Of a stretch of 64,000 nucleotides of DNA, positions 9,559 through 19,238 are shown piece by piece; positions within the stretch are counted from its first letter, which is position 1; every line of letters begins with the position of its first letter. The notes beneath the pieces are model-generated. The model did not search any database. It was not told the DNA's origin and was given only the letters and a program-made list of their open reading frames with translations. This DNA comes from Nannocystis pusilla (GTDB lineage Bacteria; Myxococcota_A; Polyangia; Nannocystales; Nannocystaceae), in assembly GCF_026626665.1 (NCBI RefSeq), contig NZ_JAPNKE010000002.1:662501-726500 (forward strand), written 5' to 3'. A program made the translations under genes and the position numbers.

Positions 9559-11577
9559 ATGGCCCGGCCGCGCCTCCCCGAAGCCCGCATCGACGACACC
9601 CGCCAGGTCTTGATCGTGCTCTCGCCGCGGGGCGACGAACGCCCGATGGACGGCTTCGCCGGCGCCGTGGTCCAGGACCTCTCGGCGGGTCTGCCCGACC
9701 TCGCGGGGAAGGCCGTGTATCTGTGCGGTGACGCGTCGAAGGCCGCCGCCCTCGACCTCTCGGCCGCGTCGCGGGTCCTCGTGATCCGAGAGGGCTCGCA
9801 CGGCGACGCTGCGGCTGGCCTCGCCCCCTGGCCGGCGGTGAGCTCCGGCCGGGTCCCGATCCGCGTGCACGGGCTCGGCGTGTACTACCGAAGTTTCTTC
9901 GACCCGGAGGTGGTCGACTACGTCGCGCGGATCCGCGGCGAGCACGACTTCCAGTCGCTGACCGAGTCCACCAAGCCGGGCACGGCGCACCGCACCGGGA
10001 TCTACCTGTCACCGGTCCGACAGGAGCGGGACGGGCTGCATTTCCGCCTGCTGCGCTGCTCCACCAACCTGTCGGGCCCGACCGACAACTTCCGCGCCAC
10101 CGACCGACATATCGTCGACGCGCTGAACCAGGAGGCGGCGCTGATCTTCTCGGGGGCGGCGCCGCTCAACCACGTGTTGGCGCAGATCTATCATAACACC
10201 CCGGCCGACGCCGAGAAGAAGCAGGCGAAGGCGCGGATCTCGTCTCACGCCGACAAGACCAAGGACATGCCGGACGACGGCGTGATGGCCTTCTGCACTT
10301 TCTACGAACACCTCGATCGACTCGGCCCCATGGCCGGCGACCCCTTCGACCGTGGTCACCGCGGAATCAGCGGACTGACCCGGCTCCGCTTCCGACACAA
10401 GGAGGTCGAGGCCGCGGAGAGAGGTGCGTTTCCCGAGCAGTTCACGATCACGCTGTACCCCAACTCGGTGTTCTTCATGCCGCTGTCGACCAACCGGCGC
10501 TACACCCACGAGATCGTGCCGTCCGAGCTGGAAGCGGCGCGGCTGCCGACCCGGCTGGGCTACGTGGTGCGCTGCTCGAAGACCGAGGCGGTCCACGAGG
10601 ACGGGCGCACCTTCCTGCTCCGGGACGGGGCGCGGGCCGAGCTGGAGGCCGCCACGCCCGAGGGGATGACGGAGCTGCGTCGGTTGTACGCCGAAGAGAA
10701 CAGGACGACGGCTCCCATCGATTACGGGGACGGCTTCCGCTTCAGCATGAACGCGGGGGACTACCAGGCGCCGATCTACGAGGCATCCGACGCGTTCCGC
10801 ACGCATACCATTTCCACCCGGGACGACCTCTTCGCGGAGCTGTCCGCGTCGGCCCGGCTCGAGGAGCTCGGAAAAGGCCGGCGCGGCGCGGTGCTCGTGG
10901 CGACCGACGGCCCGCAAAAGGTCCCCATCGTCCGCACCACCACCGCTTACGCGCTCCCGGCTCAGCGCTTTCGACCCGTCCACGCCGTGCTCGCGCGACG
11001 GATCGGCGAGTGCGCCTCGCTCCCGGTCGCCTTCAACAACGCGTTGCTCGAGATCTACACCCGCGCTTATGCCACCATGGGCGCCCACTCGGACCAGGCG
11101 CTCGACCTGGACGACGCCGGGGAGATCGCCCTGTTCTCCTGTTATGAACACCCGGAGGCCGGGCCGTCGCGGCGGTTGATGGTGGAATCGAAGGCGGACG
11201 GGGGGCCCTCGTTCGTGATTCCGCTCCTCCACGGCCGCGTCGTCGTGTTCTCCGCCGACACCAATCGCAGGTTCCGCCACCGGATCGTGCTGGACCCCGC
11301 GGCCGGCGACGCCGACAACGCCTGGCTCGGGCTCACGTTTCGCACGTCGAAGACGTGGGTCCACGTGGACGACGGGCAGCCCCGCCTCGCCGACGGCACA
11401 CCGCTGACCCTGGCCGACGACGAGGAGCGCCGCGAATTCCTGCGCCTGCGCCGGCGGGAGAACCAGGAGACCGACTTCGTGTACCCCCGCGTCACCTGCA
11501 CCCTGAGCCCGAGCGATCTCTGGCCGCCGGACATGGGGCCGACGCTCTGCGCGGGCGCGGTGCGCGAGATGTCGTAG
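9559..11577 (+). CDS. protein with two tandem 2OG-Fe(II) dioxygenase-like domains
   Basis: A 672-residue protein with two related halves. Each has a His-x-Asp metal pair (H230/D232 in SSHADK; H510/D512 in GAHSDQ) and a distal His in a shared motif (TNRRYTHEIV with H317; TNRRFRHRIV with H574). Both also share a FYEH/CYEH strand (about 248-251 and 528-531). This is the HxD...H facial triad of 2-oxoglutarate/Fe(II) oxygenases, closest in style to AlkB-like enzymes. Substrates could be alkylated nucleic acid or a metabolite. The start is ATG 9559, because the codons upstream carry no family signal. No signal peptide; likely cytoplasmic. I do not recognise a named double-domain family. Confidence 0.62.
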   Translation: MARPRLPEARIDDTRQVLIVLSPRGDERPMDGFAGAVVQDLSAGLPDLAGKAVYLCGDASKAAALDLSAASRVLVIREGSHGDAAAGLAPWPAVSSGRVPIRVHGLGVYYRSFFDPEVVDYVARIRGEHDFQSLTESTKPGTAHRTGIYLSPVRQERDGLHFRLLRCSTNLSGPTDNFRATDRHIVDALNQEAALIFSGAAPLNHVLAQIYHNTPADAEKKQAKARISSHADKTKDMPDDGVMAFCTFYEHLDRLGPMAGDPFDRGHRGISGLTRLRFRHKEVEAAERGAFPEQFTITLYPNSVFFMPLSTNRRYTHEIVPSELEAARLPTRLGYVVRCSKTEAVHEDGRTFLLRDGARAELEAATPEGMTELRRLYAEENRTTAPIDYGDGFRFSMNAGDYQAPIYEASDAFRTHTISTRDDLFAELSASARLEELGKGRRGAVLVATDGPQKVPIVRTTTAYALPAQRFRPVHAVLARRIGECASLPVAFNNALLEIYTRAYATMGAHSDQALDLDDAGEIALFSCYEHPEAGPSRRLMVESKADGGPSFVIPLLHGRVVVFSADTNRRFRHRIVLDPAAGDADNAWLGLTFRTSKTWVHVDDGQPRLADGTPLTLADDEERREFLRLRRRENQETDFVYPRVTCTLSPSDLWPPDMGPTLCAGAVREMS

Positions 11578-11926
11578 GTCTCCTCCTGCCAGGGTGGCGG
11601 ACGCGAACGGGGCGACGAGGACCTCACTTCACCCTCGCACGGCTGCTGGCCCTCGCATGACCGCTGCTGGCGCGGTCGCTCGCACGCGAGGCCGCCGAGC
11701 TCAGCAATACGCCGGGCGGACGCTCGAGCGCCGGCCGACCCGGCGCTGCTCGAGGCGCAAGACAGCCCCGATTCCTGCGCCGACCTCGGCTCGTGCCGCC
11801 ACGACGCGCATCCTCGCGCCTCGCGAGAAAATTCATCCTCGCGTGTCACGCTCCGGCCGGCTGGCTCTTCAAGCCTGGGAAGGAATTGAACACCATGAGC
11901 GACACCCAAGCCGGAGGATCTTCTTC
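11578..11926. other. intergenic region, no gene seen
   Basis: About 350 bp between the double-dioxygenase gene and the peroxiredoxin-like gene. No frame shows a family signal. The only clear element is the ribosome binding site GGAGG at about 11913, just before the ATG at 11927. Confidence 0.5.
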
Positions 11927-12430
11927 ATGAGCGCCCACGACTTCACCCTGCCCAGCGACTCGGGCCGCCCGTTCGTGTTCGACGCGGCGCTGCGCGCCCG
12001 CCAGCGGACGCTCCTGTTCTTCTACCGCGGCCACTGGTGACCGTTCTGCCGCCGTCAGGTTGACGGCTACGTGCAGCTGCGCAAGGAGATCGAGGCGCTG
12101 GGGCTCCTCCCCGTGTTCATCTCGGCCGACCCCCCGACGCGCAACGCCGAGCTGCGCGAGCGGCTGAGCGTCCCGACCGAGTGGCCCTTCCTCAGCGACG
12201 AGGAGCACCGGGTGGCGGACCTGTACGGGATCCCGATCTCGCGTGCGCTCTCCAAGGCCCACGGCTACGCGGACGGATACATCCAGCCCGCCGTGTTCGT
12301 GTTCCGCGGGGAGGAGGAGCTGTTCACCTTCGTGCAGCGCCCCTCCATGCTGAACCTGTGGGGAGCGGCCCGCCGCCCCGAGCCCGAGCAGGTGCTGGCG
12401 GCCGTCCGGCCGACCCTCGCCCCGACCTGA
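11927..12430 (+). CDS. peroxiredoxin-like selenoprotein (UxxC)
   Basis: AhpC/TSA-fold protein of 167 residues read through UGA 12038-12040 (U38). The context FFYRGHW-U-PFCRRQ places selenocysteine exactly at the peroxidatic Cys of the family motif GxWCPFCRRQ, giving UPFC. Both sides are in one frame: the N-terminal part has the strand LLFFYRG, and the C-terminal part has the thioredoxin-fold core through PTEWPFLSDEEHRVADLYGI and a cis-Pro-region strand YIQPAVFVFRG. A perfect 7-bp hairpin follows the UGA by 10 nt. GGAGG lies 10 nt before the ATG. Likely role: reduction of peroxides or disulfides in the cytoplasm. Prx-like UxxC proteins are a known bacterial selenoprotein class. Confidence 0.9.
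12051..12067 (+). promoter_or_regulatory. candidate bacterial SECIS hairpin of the peroxiredoxin-like gene
   Basis: A perfect 7-bp stem (GCCGTCA with TGACGGC) closes the loop GGT, starting 10 nt after the UGA at 12038-12040, inside the coding sequence. Confidence 0.65.
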
Positions 12431-12490
12431 TTCTGGGAGGGCTCGATTGTTGCCATCGCCGATTCACCACAGGCGGTCGCGACCATGCGT

Positions 12491-12512
12491 GCGACGGGCG
12501 CAGGCCCGTCGC
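12491..12512. terminator. hairpin between convergent genes
   Basis: GCGACGGG and CCCGTCGC form an 8-bp stem with a 6-nt loop between the convergent peroxiredoxin-like and glutathione S-transferase genes. There is no clear U tract, so it is only a possible bidirectional terminator. Confidence 0.4.
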
Positions 12513-12597
12513 AGGCTGTGTCGAGAAAATTGGCGCCGTGCATGACTCTGTCGATTCTCGTCGACATCGACCCGCGGCGGGTCTCAGGCTCGAAGCT

Positions 12598-13275
12598 TTA
12601 TCGGGCTCCGGCCTCTTCGGAGCCGGAGTTGCGCCTGGCCGACGCCTCGGCGGCCCAGGCCTTCGTGGCTTGGCATACGTCCATGGCCCGCTTGTAGGCT
12701 TCGCGTCCGCTGGTGCGGGTGACATAGGCCTGCTCTGCTTCGCCGAGGGCGGCCGCGCCGGTTCTTTGGGCGAACTCCAGGGCGTAGGTCACCGAGATGT
12801 CGGCTGCGGTGAATCGATCGCCCGCGAGATAGGGGGAGTCTGCGAGCCGCCGGGTCACCAACCTCAGCCGGCTCTCGTAGACTTCCAGCGCCTTGCGGGC
12901 GCCCCAGTTGTGCCGCTCGGCCTCCGGCGCGAGGTTGCGGCTGACGACGACGAAGAAGAGCGAGGCGGCGAGGCCTGCTTCGCCGAGGTGAAGGAACTGT
13001 TGGTACGCGGGGAAAGCGGGATCGGCCGGGTCGGGCGCGAGGGGCGTCGGTCCGTAGCGGCCCATCAGATACTCCATGATTGCGATCGATTCGACCATCG
13101 TGGCGTCGCCGTCCCGGAGCGCCGGGATGAACCCAGCAGGGTTGATGGCGAGAAACTCCGGGTCATTGTCGACGCCGGCCACCAGGTCGACCGGTCGCAG
13201 CTGATAGGGGAGTCCCATCTCCTCCAGCAGCCACACGACCCGGAAACCTCTCCCTTCACCGAACACTGTGATCAT
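12598..13275 (-). CDS. glutathione S-transferase family protein
   Basis: Protein of 225 residues with an N-terminal thioredoxin-like GSH domain (RGFRVVWLLEEMGLPYQL, then NPAGFIPALRDGDATMVESIAIMEYLMGRYG containing the Pro-Ala and Glu-Ser GSH-binding pair) and a C-terminal helical domain ending in SPYLAGDRFTAADISVTYAL. It probably conjugates glutathione or another thiol to electrophiles. The start is ATG 13275 (MITVFGEG) because GGAGGAG lies about 8 nt upstream. It is convergent with the peroxiredoxin-like gene, consistent with a redox-stress neighbourhood. Confidence 0.9.
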   Translation of the reverse strand: MITVFGEGRGFRVVWLLEEMGLPYQLRPVDLVAGVDNDPEFLAINPAGFIPALRDGDATMVESIAIMEYLMGRYGPTPLAPDPADPAFPAYQQFLHLGEAGLAASLFFVVVSRNLAPEAERHNWGARKALEVYESRLRLVTRRLADSPYLAGDRFTAADISVTYALEFAQRTGAAALGEAEQAYVTRTSGREAYKRAMDVCQATKAWAAEASARRNSGSEEAGAR

Positions 13276-13619
13276 GTCTTTGCTCTCCTCCGGACCTCGT
13301 CCGCGGCCGCGCATTCGGGGCAGCCTCGCCGAGGCTCATGGCGGCGCACCCTACCACGGGTCGGAGAGTCCGACGTCGCGGCGCGCCGGCTCGTGACATG
13401 CGGGTGTCCCCGGACCTGGGTCCCCCAGGATGACGGTCGTGGTCGAGGGCTCGCCGAAGAAGCGTCCAGGGCCATCTGAACGAAGTTCGAGCGGGCCCTC
13501 GTCACAAGCTTTCGTCGCGAAACGGCGAGCACGTCGAGCGCGAGCGCGACGCCCGCGGCCGCCGAGCTCGACGAGTGGTTGCATGCGCACCGCTGACAGA
13601 CGGATGATAGGATCGAGAT
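13276..13619. other. intergenic region, no gene seen
   Basis: About 340 bp upstream of divergent genes (GST on minus, membrane protein on plus). No frame shows protein-family signal. The last 60 bp before 13620 are AT-richer and may hold the membrane-protein promoter, but no clear -35/-10 pair could be assigned. Confidence 0.4.
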
Positions 13620-14342
13620 ATGTCCGGGGACCGCCGCTACGACGACCGCGAGGTCGGCCAGATCCTCCGGCGCGTCGCGGAGCTTCACGCGCGCGAGGGC
13701 GAGAAGACCGACGCGCGGTCGATGAGCCGGGGCGAGATCGAGGAGGTCGTCCAGGAGCTGGGCATCTCGAAGGCCCTGGTCGCGCGCGCGACGGGTGAGC
13801 TGGCGATCCAGGACGTCCGCAACCGGCCGGTGTGGTGGGTCGGCGGCAAGACCGAGCTGATGTTCGAGGAGGTGGTCGATGGCCACGTCGACGACGCGAC
13901 GCTGGCGCAGATGATCGAGGTCCTGCGCCGCTCGCTCGGCGATCCGGGGCAGCTCAAGCAGGAGGCCGGGGCCCGGATCTGGTCGACGACGACGCGCCGG
14001 CTCCACTTCACGGTGGTCGAGCAGGAGGGCCGCACGACGCTGCGCCTGGAAGAACGCATGGACGCGAGCGTGACTCTGGGGAGCGCATTCCTCGGCGGCT
14101 TCGTCGGCTTCCTCGCCGGCCTGTTCGCGGTCGTGCTGCTGAAGGCGGTGGTGGTCAAGGCGCTGCTGCTCGTGCTGTTGGGGGCGCTCGCCTCGACCGG
14201 CGCGGTCGCGGGCTGGGCCGGCGGGCGCGCGCTGTGGCGGCGCCGCAGCGAAGGCCACGAGGCGCAGCTGGGGCAGGCCTTCGCCGCGATCGTGGCGCTG
14301 GCGGATGCGCGGGCGTCGCGGCAGCTGCCTCCGGAGGAGTGA
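13620..14342 (+). CDS. two-pass membrane protein of unknown function
   Basis: A 240-residue protein. The N-terminus (about 1-65) has a helical region, EIEEVVQELGISKALVARATGEL, that looks like a small HTH-type or charged helical module. A middle beta-rich part is followed by a hydrophobic stretch (about 158-205) long enough for two membrane segments, then a cytoplasmic Arg-rich loop (RALWRRRSEGHEAQ) and a short helical tail. I do not recognise the family. Such layouts occur in myxobacterial proteins of unknown function. It stands alone between intergenic regions. Confidence 0.65.
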   Translation: MSGDRRYDDREVGQILRRVAELHAREGEKTDARSMSRGEIEEVVQELGISKALVARATGELAIQDVRNRPVWWVGGKTELMFEEVVDGHVDDATLAQMIEVLRRSLGDPGQLKQEAGARIWSTTTRRLHFTVVEQEGRTTLRLEERMDASVTLGSAFLGGFVGFLAGLFAVVLLKAVVVKALLLVLLGALASTGAVAGWAGGRALWRRRSEGHEAQLGQAFAAIVALADARASRQLPPEE

Positions 14343-14516
14343 CGTCCGCGGGCCCACGCGCTCGCGCATCGTCGACGCGGCCGCGAGCTCGGCGCGGCCG
14401 CCGAGGCTCACACGTGGGGTGAGGAGGCCGTCGCTCGCCGGTTCCACGGGTGCGCTCGCCACGGTTCTCGGATAACGTGGGCCGCCGGCAGACCCCGATG
14501 CCGCCCCCAGACGCCG

Positions 14517-15778
14517 ATGAAGATCCACTGGTCCGACCTCGACCTGATCAGCGAGGGCCTCGAGCTCGACGACACGTGCCGGCTCGATCCGGCGACGGGC
14601 CGCTTCACGATGGAGGAGGTCGGCTACCCGTTCCTCGCGGGGGTGTGGCCGAGACCCGACGAGCGGCACCTGTGGGGCGCGAGCATGGATCGACCCGAGC
14701 GCGGGACCGTCGTGCGCGCCCGCTATTTGATGCGCCGCCTCAGGGCTCGACGCGCCTGCGCGAGCGGCCTCGCCGACCCCGCGCAGAGGGAGCACATGCT
14801 GCGCGTGCTCGACGGTGAAGGTTCGCCGGAGCAGCGCGCCGCTTTCGCGACTACATCGAGGCGCTGCCTCCTGGCCCGCGCCGCCGCACGTCGGCCGAGC
14901 TCGTCGAGCGCGTCGAGCAGGAGCGCGACGATCGCAACGACGCGATCCTGTGGCGGGACGCGTACGGGCTCGACGACGACGCGCTGACGCACCTGCGGAT
15001 CGTCGCGTTCGACCGCGAGCTACGCCGCGTCGACAGCGAGGCCCGTGAGGTCCTGATGGAGTCGCAGTACCTCTCGTACCTCGACGCGATCTGGCGGTGG
15101 GCCGAGCGCCTGCCGGAGCCGCCCGACGAGCCGCCGCCGTGGCTCCCCGAGGTGCTCGCGTGGCGGGAGCGCGAGGCCGCGGCCCAGCGCGCCCGCGTCG
15201 ACGGCCTGCTGGCTCGCCTCGAGCGCTGGCTCGCGACCCGAGCTCCCGCCGTCCACGCCAAGCTGCGACCGGGCGCCGACCCGGCGCGACTCGACGCGTG
15301 CGAGCGCGAGCTCGGTCGTCCGCTGCCGCCGGCGCTGCGCCAGCTGTGGGCGTGGCACGACGGCGGCGGCGAGTTCATGCCGATCGCGTTCGTCTACTCG
15401 CTCTATTCGGTCGACGAGGCCCTGGCGCGGCGCGCCCAGGTCCGCGAGTGGTTCGCCGACGAGCCCCAGTGGTGGTGCCCGGCCTGGCTGCCGGTGCTGT
15501 ACGACCCGTCGGGCAACAACATCTGCCTCGACCCCAGCGGCGAGTTCGGCGGCGAGGCCGACGAGCTCGTCGGCTTCTGGCACGACGACAACGACCGCGA
15601 GGTCGTCGCCTACGACTTCGAATCGTTGCTCGACACGCTGGTCGCCTTGTACGAGTCGGGCGAGATCACGGCCGACGACGACGACCTCGACGGCGTCAGC
15701 CAGTGGGACTGGACCGTGTGGTCGCGCCGGCGCGTCGGCAGTCGCCCGCCGACCTTCGAGGTCGCCAGTCCTCGCTGA
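14517..15778 (+). CDS. SMI1/KNR4 (SUKH)-domain protein, frameshifted
   Basis: Two frames join into one protein of about 420 residues. The N-terminal part (MKIHWSDLDLISEGLELDD...) runs to about residue 110; an indel near 14838-14850 moves the signal to the frame that starts RDYIEALPPG and continues to the end. The C-terminal 180 residues are a SUKH/SMI1 domain: DACERELGRPLPPALRQLWAWHDGG, then NNICLDPSGEFGGEADELVGFWHDDN and VVAYDFESLLDTLVALYESGE. SUKH proteins are often immunity proteins of toxin systems, but single copies also occur as general regulators; nothing next to it is a toxin. Probably cytoplasmic. The N-terminal part has no recognised family. Confidence 0.75.
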
Positions 15779-15860
15779 CCTGCGCGCGCCAGCGCCGGCG
15801 AGGGCGAACACGCGTCCTCGCATCCCCCATCGCCGGGGCCGAGGCCCGAGACTGCCGGGG

Positions 15861-16076
15861 TCAGCGGGGACGGACGCCCTGGGTCAGCCATTCCCGCAAC
15901 TTGGAGGCGATCGCTCGGGGGTCGTCGTCGAAGTTCGAGAGGATGACGACCGTGTAGCCGAGCTCGGGGTACATCTCGAAGTGCTCCGTCTCGCGCACCG
16001 CCTCGCCCGCGGGGTCGAGCGCGCGGACCAGGCATGCGAGGCCCAGCGGGCCCATGGCGCCGTCGGTGGCGAGCAC
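15861..16076 (-). pseudogene. C-terminal fragment resembling a beta-lactamase-family serine hydrolase
   Basis: An isolated 71-codon frame ends with ELGYTVVILSNFDDDPRAIASKLREWL, which resembles the last strand and helix of beta-lactamase/AmpC-like serine hydrolases (GYTVVVLSN-type). The SxxK catalytic part is absent and the sequence upstream is the tail of the FHA gene. It reads as a remnant; it could instead be a small real protein. The assignment rests on one short motif. Confidence 0.4.
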
Positions 16077-16134
16077 CTCGCTGCACCGTCCGTCCTCTGC
16101 AGCGATCGATGATGGGATCGCCGAGGACGAGCGG

Positions 16135-17052
16135 TCACAGCGGATCGATCGTCACGTGGGCGATGCCGAGGCGGAGGAGGCCGGCGCCGAGGCGGCGCTC
16201 GACCACCCGCGTGGGGTCCGGCACGCCGGCCTGGGTGAACTGCAGGCGAATGCGATGGATGCTCAGGTGGAGGTAGCCGACGTCGACCTTGAGCATCTGC
16301 AGCAGGCGGTCCTGCGGCAGCCAGCCCTCCTCGCCGTCGGGGATGCCGGCGGCGCGGTCGGCCAGGCGGGCGCGGGCGAGGAGGAGCAGCGGATAGTGAT
16401 GCGCGCGCGCCTTGAGGTCGATCCGCCGCTCGCCGACGCGGGCGGCGAGCTCGACGTGCTCCTCGTCGGCGCTGACGCGGAATTGCAGGTGCACGGGCGG
16501 CGCGTCGGGCTCGCTCGCGGCCTGCCAGGTCGCCGCGACGCCGTCGGTGAGGTGCACGCGCCACGGCTCGCCGCCGGCGGTCAGGACGGCGCGGTCCTCG
16601 ACGCGAGTGGCCGGGCCGTCGGCGGGCTCGGCGAACCACACGCCCGCGTCCGAGCGGCGCAGCCACAGGGCGGGCTCGTCGGCGTCGGGCAGGGCGAGCT
16701 CGTCGACATCGACGAGGACCACGCGGCCGTCGACGAGGTTGACGGCCATCGGTCGCGGCGGCGCGTCGTCGACGAGCTGCCAGGGACCGAGGGTCTCGCC
16801 GAAGCGGATCTCGGCGCCGCGCGCGAGCGGCAGGCACTCGCGCGCGACGAGCCGACGACCCGCGAGGTAGGTGCCGTTGCGGCTGCCGAGGTCCTGCAGC
16901 TCCCACGCGGCGCCGGTCCAGTAAACGACGGCGTGCTCGCGCGAGACGTCGCGGACGTCGAGGACGAGGTCGCAGGCGGGCGAGCGACCGACGACGCAGC
17001 GGGCCGGGAGGGCGCCCAGGCGCCGGCCGTCGGGTCCGAGGAGCGCCGCCAT
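16135..17052 (-). CDS. FHA-domain protein
   Basis: A 305-residue cytoplasmic protein. The N-terminal FHA fold (residues about 5-80) has the phosphothreonine-binding signature: GRSPACDLVLDVRDVSREHAVV, then LGSRNGTYLAGR. The C-terminal half (about 165-305) is of unknown fold; its end (RLLQMLKVDVGYLHLSIHRIRLQFTQAGV) looks winged-helix-like. FHA domains read phosphothreonine, so the likely partner is the Ser/Thr kinase whose stop lies only 32 bp upstream of this start on the same strand (17085-19217); the two are probably one transcript. Confidence 0.88.
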   Translation of the reverse strand: MAALLGPDGRRLGALPARCVVGRSPACDLVLDVRDVSREHAVVYWTGAAWELQDLGSRNGTYLAGRRLVARECLPLARGAEIRFGETLGPWQLVDDAPPRPMAVNLVDGRVVLVDVDELALPDADEPALWLRRSDAGVWFAEPADGPATRVEDRAVLTAGGEPWRVHLTDGVAATWQAASEPDAPPVHLQFRVSADEEHVELAARVGERRIDLKARAHHYPLLLLARARLADRAAGIPDGEEGWLPQDRLLQMLKVDVGYLHLSIHRIRLQFTQAGVPDPTRVVERRLGAGLLRLGIAHVTIDPL

Positions 17053-17084
17053 CGCTTACCAGTACACGGCCTCGTTCGCGGCGA

Positions 17085-19217
17085 TCAACCCCCGCCGCGC
17101 CGGGGGAGGGTCAAGGACACGTCGAAGGCCCGCGCGGCGTCGACGCCCTCGACGAGCCCGGCGAGGACGCGCGCGAGCTCCCGCTCGAGGCAGTCGACGG
17201 TGCCGGGGGCGAGTCGACCGTCGGCGAGCACGGCGAGCCCCGCGAGCTTGCCGGCCTCGCCGGGGGTGACGCGGACGGCGATCTCCTCGGCGACGTACGG
17301 CGAGCCGCACGAGGCGAGCTCGCGCGCGAGACGACCGCGGAGGGCCTCGCGGGTGAGCGGGCGAACGGAGGTCGCGTCGCGTGGAGGCTTGACGGGCGCG
17401 GGGCGCGAAGGCGCGGGGGCGGGAGGGCTGGCTGCAGGGACAGGTGCGTGAGGCGGGAGAGCGGGGCTGGTCGAAGGGACAGGTGGGGCGGGCGGGTCTT
17501 CGTGGCTGGCCGAAGGGGCAGATAAGGCGGGCGAGTCCTCGCGGCTGGCCGAAGGGTCAGGTGGTCCTGCGGACGGGCTGGCCGCAGGTGCGACGGGCGA
17601 GTCGTCGTGGATGGCCGAAGGGACAGATATGTCCGTGTGGCGGCTGGCCGAAGAGGCAGGTGCGCTTGCGATGGTGCTGGCCGAAGGGACAGGCGCGCCT
17701 GCGCGGGGGCCGGCCGCAAGGGCAGGTTCAGTGGCTGCGGCTGGTGGTGACGTGGCCGGGACGGACGATGTTCTCGAACGGCCAGACCTGCCAGGCGATC
17801 ACTGCCGCGAGCAGGGCGAGGGCGAGTCCGGGTGGGAGGCGCGAGCGCGGCGGAGTCGCCGAGCTGTCGGTGGGGACAGGAGTCTGGGCGGCGCAGCTCG
17901 CGGGAGGGCTGTCCGGGGGGCAGGTTCGAGGTGAGCCGAGGGGCTGTCCGCGTGGGCAGGTGCGGGCGGGGCGGAGAGGCTGTCCGAGGGGACAGGTGCG
18001 GGGTAGACGGACGAACTGTCCGCCGGGACAGGTGCAAGTGGCGCAGAGGAGTCGTTCGCAGGAGCAGGGGAGCCTGGGACACGGGTGGGCGCGAGGGCAG
18101 GGTCGTCGACAGCGGAGGCGGCGCCCGCGGGAATATGGGCGCCATGGGCGAGCTCCGTGAGGCGCCGACTCGACAGTAGCCTGTCCTCCGGGCCATGTCC
18201 GGAGGTGAGGGATATGTCCTCCGGGCCATGTGCGGTGATGGCTCGCATGTCCTCCGGGCCAGGAGCGGCGGTGACCGGCATGTCCGCGGGGACAGGCGTG
18301 CCGCCGGCGGTGGTCTCGCCCTCGGGCGGTGCCAGCGTGGGGGCGGGGCGGGCGAAGGTCTGCGGTTCGGCGGTGACGGGGATCTCGGCGATCGCCGCGG
18401 CGAACGCGTCCATCGACGCGAAGCGCTCGTCGGGGTCCCGGGCGACCGCGGTGGCGAGCAAGCGGTCGATCGCGGGGTCGACCGCGCACACGCTGGCGAG
18501 CGCAGGCGCCGGCGCGAGCAGCATGCGGGCGAGGACCTCGTAGGCGTTGCCGGTGTGGAGCGGGCGGCCGGCGAGCATCTCGAACATCATGGCGCCGAGG
18601 GCGTAGATGTCGGCGCGGCGGTCGCCCTGGCCCTCGAGCTGCTCGGGGGCCATGTAGCCGATGGTGCCGAGCAGCTCGCCGGCGCCGGTGAGCTGCGAGG
18701 CGCCGCCGGCCTCGCGCGGGACCTTGGCGACCCCGAAGTCGAGCAGCTTGATGTGGACCGCGCCGCCTTCCGCGTCGACGCAGAAGCAGTTCTCGGGCTT
18801 GAGGTCGCGGTGGACGACGCCGCGGGCGTGGGTCAGCCGCAGCGCCGCGCACACCTGCAGGGCGATCGCCCGCGTCTGCGGCCAGGCCATGCCGCCGAGG
18901 CGGCGCAGGCGTCGGCGCAGGTCCTCGCCCGCGAGCAGCTCCATGACGTAATAGGCGGAGCCGTCGTGCTCGCCCATGTCGATGACGCCGACCAGGTTGT
19001 CGTGGCGCATCGCCGAGAGGACGCGAGCCTCCTGCAGGAACCGCCGGACTGCGCCGGGCTTGCGGGCGATGTCGACGCGCAGGAACTTGATCGCCCGCGG
19101 CTGGGCGAGGCCGACGTGCTCGGCGACGTACACGGTCCCCATGCCGCCCTGGCCGAGCCTCGCCTGGACGCGGTAGCGCCCGTCGAGGAGGACGCCCGTG
19201 TAGTCTGCCTCGACCAC
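17085..19217 (-). CDS. transmembrane Ser/Thr protein kinase with long Pro/Ala/Ser linkers, frameshifted
   Basis: The N-terminal kinase domain (about residues 10-275) is complete: GQGGMGTVY loop, Lys in RAIKFL, HRDLKPENC, DFGVAK and MAPEQ. It is followed by a long Pro/Ala/Ser linker, a membrane segment (LALALLAAVIAWQVWPF), a second linker and a C-terminal domain (VRPLTREALRGRLARELASCG... to DVSLTLPRRGGG). The membrane segment sits in another frame. A one-base loss in the C6 tract at 17915-17920 and a compensating lesion near 17730-17790 restore one protein of about 710 residues. As written, the kinase frame hits a stop at 17799. The GTG at 19217 is the best start, 8 residues before the glycine-loop strand. 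The linkers carry many short palindromes. The C-terminal domain is probably periplasmic; its ligand is unknown. Confidence 0.8.
17430..18300. repeat. array of degenerate short palindromes inside the kinase linker
   Basis: The linker-encoding DNA carries a recurrent element on the plus strand: GGCCGAAGGGACAGGTG-like copies every 50-60 bp from about 17430 to 17735, and TGTCC/GGGACA palindromes such as CTGTCCGAGGGGACAG (17980-17995), CTGTCCGCCGGGACAG (18016-18031) and ATGTCCGCGGGGACAG (18280-18295). The encoded linker is correspondingly repetitive. Confidence 0.7.
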
Positions 19218-19238
19218 GCCGCATGGTACGATACGCCG

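Noticed and set aside
17799..17801. Stop at 17799 as the real end of the transmembrane kinase
   Set aside because: The membrane segment, the repetitive linker style and a C-terminal domain continue beyond it after two indels, and the linker in the original frame resumes on the far side.
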